Assembly: GCA_009773155.1 (NCBI GenBank)
Contig: WOVA01000003.1
Location: forward strand, 62,001-126,000
Source: Elusimicrobiota bacterium
Lineage (GTDB): Bacteria > Elusimicrobiota > Elusimicrobia > Elusimicrobiales > UBA9959
Reading direction: 5' to 3'
DNA: 64,000 nucleotides
The position numbers were made by a program, and so were the translations under genes. Positions within the stretch are counted from its first letter, which is position 1. Every line of letters begins with the position of its first letter. The notes beneath the pieces are model-generated. The model made no database searches. It had not been told where the DNA came from and worked only from the letters and a program-made list of their open reading frames with translations. Below, in pieces: positions 58,516 to 64,000 of the stretch.

Positions 58516-59202
58516 ATGGCAGGCACTAAGATACAGGCGCCGGAAGGCGCGGCGGCGGTGCTCGACAAGGGCTTCGTGAAGCTGGTCGATTTTATGGGCG
58601 GGGATATGCGCGCGGTCGAATCGGCGCGCGTCTCGTTCGGTTCGGTCTCCAAGGGCGAGGACCGCGACCGCAAACTGCTCGAGTACCTGCTGGAGCACGG
58701 CCATTTCTCCCCCTTCGAACACTCCGTCTTCCAGCTCCACATCAAGTGCCCCATCTTCGTGGCCAGGCAGTGGTTTCGCCACAGAATTGCCTCTTACAGC
58801 GAGATCAGCGCGAGGTATACCGAGGTGCACGACGAGTTCTATATCCCCGAGGCTTTCAGGGCGCAGGACACGGTCAACCGCCAGGGCTCCGTGGAGGGCA
58901 AGCTCGACCAGAAGAAGCTCTCGGCGGAATACGCGGCGGCCATAGAAGCTTCCTACGCGGCCTACTCCGCGCTGCTCAAGGCCGGCGTCGCCCGTGAGAT
59001 GGCCCGCGGCGTGCTGCCGGTCTCGCAGTACACGCAGTTCTACTGGACCATAAACGCGCGCGCCCTGCTCAATTTCCTCGACCTGCGCCTGGACAAGCAC
59101 GCCCAGCTGGAGATACGCCGCTACGCCGAGGCCATAGCTGAAATTTTCCGGGAGAAGATGCCGTGGACCTGGGCGGCGCACCGGAGGCTGAATGACAAGT
59201 AG
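58516..59202 (+). CDS. thyX: Flavin-dependent thymidylate synthase
   Basis: HGHFSPFEHSVFQLHIKCPIFVARQWFRHRIASYSEISARY (RHRxxSxxxxSxR). Confidence 0.97.
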   Translation: MAGTKIQAPEGAAAVLDKGFVKLVDFMGGDMRAVESARVSFGSVSKGEDRDRKLLEYLLEHGHFSPFEHSVFQLHIKCPIFVARQWFRHRIASYSEISARYTEVHDEFYIPEAFRAQDTVNRQGSVEGKLDQKKLSAEYAAAIEASYAAYSALLKAGVAREMARGVLPVSQYTQFYWTINARALLNFLDLRLDKHAQLEIRRYAEAIAEIFREKMPWTWAAHRRLNDK

Positions 59203-60151
59203 GCCTGCCTTGTTCGCGGCGGCACTGCTGCTGGCCGGAACAGGGCGGCTATGCCCGCAGTCGGTGCCGGGAGCACTGCGACCGGCCGCCGCCCAGGCCT
59301 CCGCCCAGACGGTGGTTTTCAAGCCGCAGGAAGGAGGGATACGCCGCGGCGACATGGAGCTCTACGCCAAATTCTCCGGTATCGCCACCGCCCAGGACGT
59401 CTATGACGTCTACTCCCCCTTCGACGGGCGGATAGAGGAAGTAATCGGAGAGCTGTTCGACTTCATCACTCCCAAGACCTCGCTCGCCAGAATGGTCTCC
59501 AGCGAAATGGCGGCGATGATAGACTACACGGGCCAGGACAACAGGGCGCAGATGGAGAAGCGCTGGAAGGGCGTATACAAGATTTACGACGTCAACCCGG
59601 ACCAGACCGGGATAATCTCGGCCGTGCACACGGCGCCCAAGAAGACGGTGACCAACGGGGAAAGGCTTTTCTCGGTCGCCAGGAAGATACTGGTCATAGG
59701 CAGGAACACCGAGCGCCTTTACTATCCCCCCCGCGCGGGCATGACCGCCGCCGTCCGCTACGCCAGGGACCCCGCCGTCAGGCTGACGGCCAGGGTCACC
59801 GGCGTCGTCCCGCTGACCGAAGAACCGGGATTTTATCGCCTGTGGCTGGAGACCGACCAGATAAAGGAGAAGATCCGCATCGGCCACCAGTTCGACGGCG
59901 ACATCCTGCTGGGCAAGGCCTCCGGGGTCGAGATAGCCCCGAGGCAGGCTATCGTGGAAAAGAACGGCCGGAAATACCTGATGACGGAAATAGAGACCGG
60001 TCTGATGAATTTCGAAGAGGCGGAGATAACCCGCCGAGGCGACGTGATATTGCTGCCGGAGCTCCCCGCAGGGGACACCAGGCCGCGTGGTGTCCCCGCC
60101 AAGGACAAAGTACAGGAGAGAACGGATGGAAAAAGCAAAAAAAAGCCCTAA
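59192..60151 (+). CDS. Efflux periplasmic adaptor-like (HlyD/CusB-type) protein
   Basis: Signal peptide; YSPFDGRIEEVI; IVEKNGRKYLMTEIETGLMNFEEAEI. Confidence 0.65.
   Translation: MTSRPALFAAALLLAGTGRLCPQSVPGALRPAAAQASAQTVVFKPQEGGIRRGDMELYAKFSGIATAQDVYDVYSPFDGRIEEVIGELFDFITPKTSLARMVSSEMAAMIDYTGQDNRAQMEKRWKGVYKIYDVNPDQTGIISAVHTAPKKTVTNGERLFSVARKILVIGRNTERLYYPPRAGMTAAVRYARDPAVRLTARVTGVVPLTEEPGFYRLWLETDQIKEKIRIGHQFDGDILLGKASGVEIAPRQAIVEKNGRKYLMTEIETGLMNFEEAEITRRGDVILLPELPAGDTRPRGVPAKDKVQERTDGKSKKKP
60071..60097. repeat. 27-bp palindrome family, copy near 3' end of adaptor gene
   Basis: ggggacaccaggccgcgtggtgtcccc; encodes GDTRPRGVP. Confidence 0.92.
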
Positions 60152-60821
60152 CCTCGCCTATTCCAGTTTCATGTTCCTGAAGCTGGACCCGGCCTTCAGG
60201 CGCCTGATCTCCAACGAGAAGATCGCCGCCAAGCAGGAGTTCGAGAACCTGGTGGCCTCCTGCCAGGAGAAGATCTTCCTGCGCACCTACCTGGTCTCCG
60301 GCCTGCGCGCCGACTGCGACGTCCTCTTCTGGCGCATGTCCCAGGACCTCGATTTCCTGCAGGAGCTCTGCGCCAGGACGTTCTCCGCCGGCATAGGCCG
60401 CTACCTCACGCCGACGCACTCTTTCCTGGGCATACACTCCCTCCCCGAGGGCCAGCGCAAGGACCTGGATTTCGGCTTCCTGCCCAGGGACCTTTTCGGC
60501 CGGCACAAGTACATGCTGCTGCACCCGGTCATCAAGACCCACTCCTGGTACGACCTCTCGGAAGACGAGAGGACCTCGCTGCAGAACGAACGGCTCCGCG
60601 TGCTGGCAAAGCACTCCGACATACAGGAGAACATGTTCATGTCGTACGGCCTCGACGAGCAGGAGATGGTGGTGGTACGCGAGGCCCGCTCGCTCTCCGA
60701 CCTGGCCGCGGCCACCAAGGAACTGCGCGAGCAGCGCATCAAGCGCTATACCTCGCTGGACAGACCGGTATTCTTCTGCGTGGGCAGGGACCTGCGCGAC
60801 ATACTCGACGCTATAAACTGA
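60126..60821 (+). CDS. Chlorite dismutase/HemQ-family protein
   Basis: Cld-family pattern (ADCDVLFWRMSQDLDFLQEL; GRHKYMLLHPVIKTHSWYDLSEDERTSL). Confidence 0.82.
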   Translation: MEKAKKSPNLAYSSFMFLKLDPAFRRLISNEKIAAKQEFENLVASCQEKIFLRTYLVSGLRADCDVLFWRMSQDLDFLQELCARTFSAGIGRYLTPTHSFLGIHSLPEGQRKDLDFGFLPRDLFGRHKYMLLHPVIKTHSWYDLSEDERTSLQNERLRVLAKHSDIQENMFMSYGLDEQEMVVVREARSLSDLAAATKELREQRIKRYTSLDRPVFFCVGRDLRDILDAIN

Positions 60822-60868
60822 AGCGCCCGGGGGGACGCCGGGGGACTCGGCTGAAACAAGGAGCTGAT

Positions 60869-62077
60869 ATGAGAACACTGGGGATAATCATGGCGGGGGG
60901 AAAGGGAGAGCGGCTGTACCCGCTCACCAAGGAGCGGTCCAAGCCGGCCGTGCCTTTCGGCGGCAAATACCGCATAATCGACTTCGTGCTGTCCAACTTC
61001 ATCAATTCCGGCATCTACTCCAATTACGTGCTGGTGCAGTACCTCTCGCAGTCTCTGATAGAGTACCTGCGCAACACCTGGAACACGGGCGGCATGACCA
61101 AGGACCACTTCATCACGGTCGTCCCCCCGCAGATGCGCCTCGGCGAGGTCTGGTACCGCGGCACGGCCGACGCCGTCAAGCAGAACATGAACCTGGTCAA
61201 CGACTACAAGCCCGACCTCGTGGCCGTGTTCGGCGCGGACCACATCTACCGCATGGACATACGCAAGATGATAGACTTCCACGTCAAGAGCAACGCGGAT
61301 GTGACCATCTCGGCCATCACGGTCCCCCTGAAACAGGCCTCCCGCTTCGGCACTCTGCTGGTGGACGCCAAGAACCGGGTGACCGGCTTCGAGGAGAAGC
61401 CCAAGAACCCCAAGCACGTCCCGGGCGACCCCAACCACGCCTTCGCCTCGATGGGCAACTACATCTTCAGCTACGACGCGCTGGTGAAGATCCTGCACGA
61501 GGAATCCGGCGACAGCAAGGGCCTGGACTTCGGCAAGACGATACTGCCCAACATCCACAAGCGCTACCGCGTCTTCGCCTACAATTTCGCCTCCCAGTCC
61601 CTGGCGGGCGTGAAGGCCTACGAGGAGAAGAACTACTGGCGCGACGTGGGGACCATCGACGCCTTCTGGCAGTCGCACATGGACCTGCTCGGAGCCAGGC
61701 CGAAGCTGGACCTCAACAATCCCCAGTGGGCGATACAGGACGCGCGCAAGAACGCCGCGCCGGCCAAGATAATCGAATCCAACCTGCAGGACTGCATGAT
61801 CTCCGACGGCTGCGTCATCAACCAGTCCTCGCTCAAGCGCTGCATCCTCTCCAACCACGTGAAGATACACGAGAAATGCCACCTTGAGGACTGCATCATC
61901 ATGGACGGCTGCGAGATCAAGGCCGGCTCGCGCCTGCGCAAGGTCATCATGGACCGCTTCAATACCATCGAACCCAAAAGCGTCATCGGCTACGACGCGG
62001 AGAAGGACGCGCAGCGCCACTACATCGACCCCGACGGCATAGTCGTCATACCGCGCGGCATCTCCAAGTGGGACTGA
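60869..62077 (+). CDS. glgC: Glucose-1-phosphate adenylyltransferase
   Basis: IIMAGGKGERLYPLTKERSKPAVPFGGKYRIIDFVLSNFINSGI. Confidence 0.98.
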   Translation: MRTLGIIMAGGKGERLYPLTKERSKPAVPFGGKYRIIDFVLSNFINSGIYSNYVLVQYLSQSLIEYLRNTWNTGGMTKDHFITVVPPQMRLGEVWYRGTADAVKQNMNLVNDYKPDLVAVFGADHIYRMDIRKMIDFHVKSNADVTISAITVPLKQASRFGTLLVDAKNRVTGFEEKPKNPKHVPGDPNHAFASMGNYIFSYDALVKILHEESGDSKGLDFGKTILPNIHKRYRVFAYNFASQSLAGVKAYEEKNYWRDVGTIDAFWQSHMDLLGARPKLDLNNPQWAIQDARKNAAPAKIIESNLQDCMISDGCVINQSSLKRCILSNHVKIHEKCHLEDCIIMDGCEIKAGSRLRKVIMDRFNTIEPKSVIGYDAEKDAQRHYIDPDGIVVIPRGISKWD

Positions 62078-62090
62078 GCCTCGCGCAGCG

Positions 62091-64000
62091 ATGAAGAGCA
62101 AGTTCTTCTGTCTTCACGCCCACTTCCGGGGCCAGGCGGTCGAAAACCCCTGGACGGGCAACTGGGAGCGCGACCCTTCGGCCCGTCCCTGGCACGACCT
62201 GAACCACCGGTCGGCCGCCGCGCTCTTCCTCCCCTGCGTCAGCGGGGGATACCATGCCGCATGGTGTCCCCGTACCGGGCGCCGGGACCGCGCCGCCCTG
62301 GCGGAGAGCTTCATTGACTGCTACGAGCGCGTCAGCTTCGACATCTCCCCCCGCCTGCTGGACTGGCTCGACGCCTTCTTCCCCGAGCTGCCTTCCGCTT
62401 TCGCCGAGGCCGACCGGCGCTCCGCCAGGAACTTCGGCGAAGGCTCCGCTCTGGCCCACCCCTGGCCCCACGCGATACTGCCGCTGCTCTCGGCCCGCGA
62501 CAAGCGCGCGGCCATACGGTGGGGCCTGGACTATTTCGAGCACAAGTTCAAGCGGAAGGCCTCCGGCATGTGGCTGCCGGAGACCGCCGCCGACGGCGAT
62601 ACGCTCGCCGCGCTCTGCGCGGCCGGCGTCTCCTTCACCGTCCTGGCGCCGGCCCAGGCCCACGCCTTCCGCAAAGAGAGCATTGGCAAATGGGAACCCG
62701 CCAACGCGCACAGCCTGGACGTTTCAGTTCCTTACGAGTGGCGCGCGCCGGAAGGCGGCTCTCTGTCCGTATTCTTCTCAAGCCCCCGCCTGGCCGGCCT
62801 GCTGCACGACGGCATGGGAGCGCCCGGGGAATTCGCGGCGGCCGTTGACGCCGCCCTGCCGGCCGGCAAAGGTTCCGCCCTGGCGGCCTGCGCTTTCGAC
62901 TGGGAACGCCACTGCCGGCGCCATCCGGACGCCGGCGCCCGCTTAGCCGGGTTCCTGTCCTCCGTGCACAAGAGCGGCCGCTGGGCCCTCACAAACTTCG
63001 CCTCTTTCCTCAGGGACAACCTCCCCTCCTACGAGGTCTCGGTAGTATCCCCCTCCGCCTCCTCCTGCCCGCACGGCGTGGAGAGATGGGCCGGTGAATG
63101 TTCCTGCCGCGCCGGCTCGGACCCGCGGCGGCCGGTGAAATGGCGGTCCGCCCTGCGCGCCGCCGCCTCCCTGCTGGAGGAACGCGTCACCGGGATATAT
63201 GACCGTGAGGCCGCCGCGCTGTTCACGGACCCGGCCGGGGCCTTCGAGGCGGCCGGGCGCGCCCTGGCCTGCCCCGACCCGCACGAAGCCCGCAGGTTCC
63301 TTTCCGCCGCCTTCGGCAGGCAGCCGCGGCCCTCCGAGGCCAGGACCGCCATGAAATTACTTCACATGCAGCGCAGCCGCCTGCTTTCGCTCGACAGCGA
63401 CGCCTGGTTCTTCGACGATATGAACGGTCCCGCGGCCCGCGGCGCGCGCCTCTGGGCCGCCGCGGCCTGCGACGCCGCCGCCGGCTTCGGGGACAACCCG
63501 GCGGACGCTTTCGCGGCCGCGCTGGAAGCCGGGGAGAAAGGCGCGGGCGGGGATTTCCTGGCCGCGGCCGCCGATTTCAGGTTCGGCCCGGCGCAGGCGG
63601 CCTGCGAAAAAGCTATTTTTCTCGCCGCGGGGCTGCCACAGCCCCCCCGACCTGGCAGGTTCCATATACTGGTCAATTACGAGGACCGGTTCGAAAAGGA
63701 CGGCACCCGTTTCTACGCCGCCTGCCTCAGGGTGGAGAACCGGGACACGCTGGCGAACGGGGAGTTCGCGACGCTGGCCGTGATACCCGCCGGTGACGGC
63801 GCCTTCTGCCTTGCCGCGCCGGCGTCGGACCCGGCCTCCGCCGCCTCCCTGTTGTCAGGCCTGCCGGGCGCCGGCTCGGCCCGGGAGGTACTGGAACTGG
63901 CCGGAAAAAGATTTCCCGTGCGGCTCCCGGCCCGCGATCTGCCCGGCGACGCGGGCTGGCTGGCGGCCGCCGCCGGGCTGGCCGGCGGAGAGCCCTCCGC
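62091..64000 (+). CDS. GH57-like / DUF3536 family protein (3' truncated by window edge)
   Basis: My translation from ATG 62091: MKSKFFCLHAHFRGQAVENPWTGNWERDPSARPWHDLNHRS...YERVSFDISPRLLDWL...SLDSDAWFFDDM; sampled segments stay open (not every codon checked). Confidence 0.75.
   Translation, partial: MKSKFFCLHAHFRGQAVENPWTGNWERDPSARPWHDLNHRSAAALFLPCVSGGYHAAWCPRTGRRDRAALAESFIDCYERVSFDISPRLLDWLDAFFPELPSAFAEADRRSARNFGEGSALAHPWPHAILPLLSARDKRAAIRWGLDYFEHKFKRKASGMWLPETAADGDTLAALCAAGVSFTVLAPAQAHAFRKESIGKWEPANAHSLDVSVPYEWRAPEGGSLSVFFSSPRLAGLLHDGMGAPGEFAAAVDAALPAGKGSALAACAFDWERHCRRHPDAGARLAGFLSSVHKSGRWALTNFASFLRDNLPSYEVSVVSPSASSCPHGVERWAGECSCRAGSDPRRPVKWRSALRAAASLLEERVTGIYDREAAALFTDPAGAFEAAGRALACPDPHEARRFLSAAFGRQPRPSEARTAMKLLHMQRSRLLSLDSDAWFFDDMNGPAARGARLWAAAACDAAAGFGDNPADAFAAALEAGEKGAGGDFLAAAADFRFGPAQAACEKAIFLAAGLPQPPRPGRFHILVNYEDRFEKDGTRFYAACLRVENRDTLANGEFATLAVIPAGDGAFCLAAPASDPASAASLLSGLPGAGSAREVLELAGKRFPVRLPARDLPGDAGWLAAAAGLAGGEPS
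62245..62271. repeat. 27-bp palindrome family, copy inside GH57-like gene
   Basis: ggggataccatgccgcatggtgtcccc; read in the third phase (GYHAAWCP). Confidence 0.93.

Overview
GC-rich bacterial chromosome fragment, almost fully coding and mostly on the minus strand; an Elusimicrobiota-like source is only a guess. Recognisable blocks: GH13 amylase (5' truncated); class II aldolase-xerC/D-yaeQ-topA-dprA; LysM protein; comM; CsgG/GNA1162-type lipoproteins; an operon with a GAF histidine kinase, a DnaA-like AAA+ ATPase and a Pro/Glu-rich protein; mtaB-rsmE-dnaJ-dnaK-grpE-hrcA behind a CIRCE operator; SWIM/SNF2 pair; a 3 kb graveyard of decayed restriction/nuclease genes (AAA_14 fragment, frameshifted YhcG, intact YhcG, HsdR remnant); GH84; and a bacterial microcompartment (BMC) locus (deoC, rpiB, eutE-like aldehyde dehydrogenase, pduL, tpiA, pduS, two BMC-H, two BMC-T, three BMC-P) resembling the sugar-phosphate-utilizing (SPU) type. 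The BMC locus is interrupted by (i) a compact six-gene same-strand convoy (coiled-coil / XRE / MazF-PemK / TPR-CHAT / CsgG-DUF4384 / TlpA-like) with a strong promoter and palindromic operator, and (ii) three glycosyltransferases. Most striking signal: a ~27-bp palindrome family (GGGGACACCATGCSGCATGGTGTCCCC), about 12 copies in 64 kb, nearly all inserted in frame inside protein-coding genes, in all three codon phases, with paired arm substitutions. It looks like a protein-tolerated palindromic element analogous to Rickettsia palindromic elements. Other palindromic elements extend the C-termini of the class II aldolase and of TpiA, and gene-specific palindromes sit in the variable region of YhcG genes.
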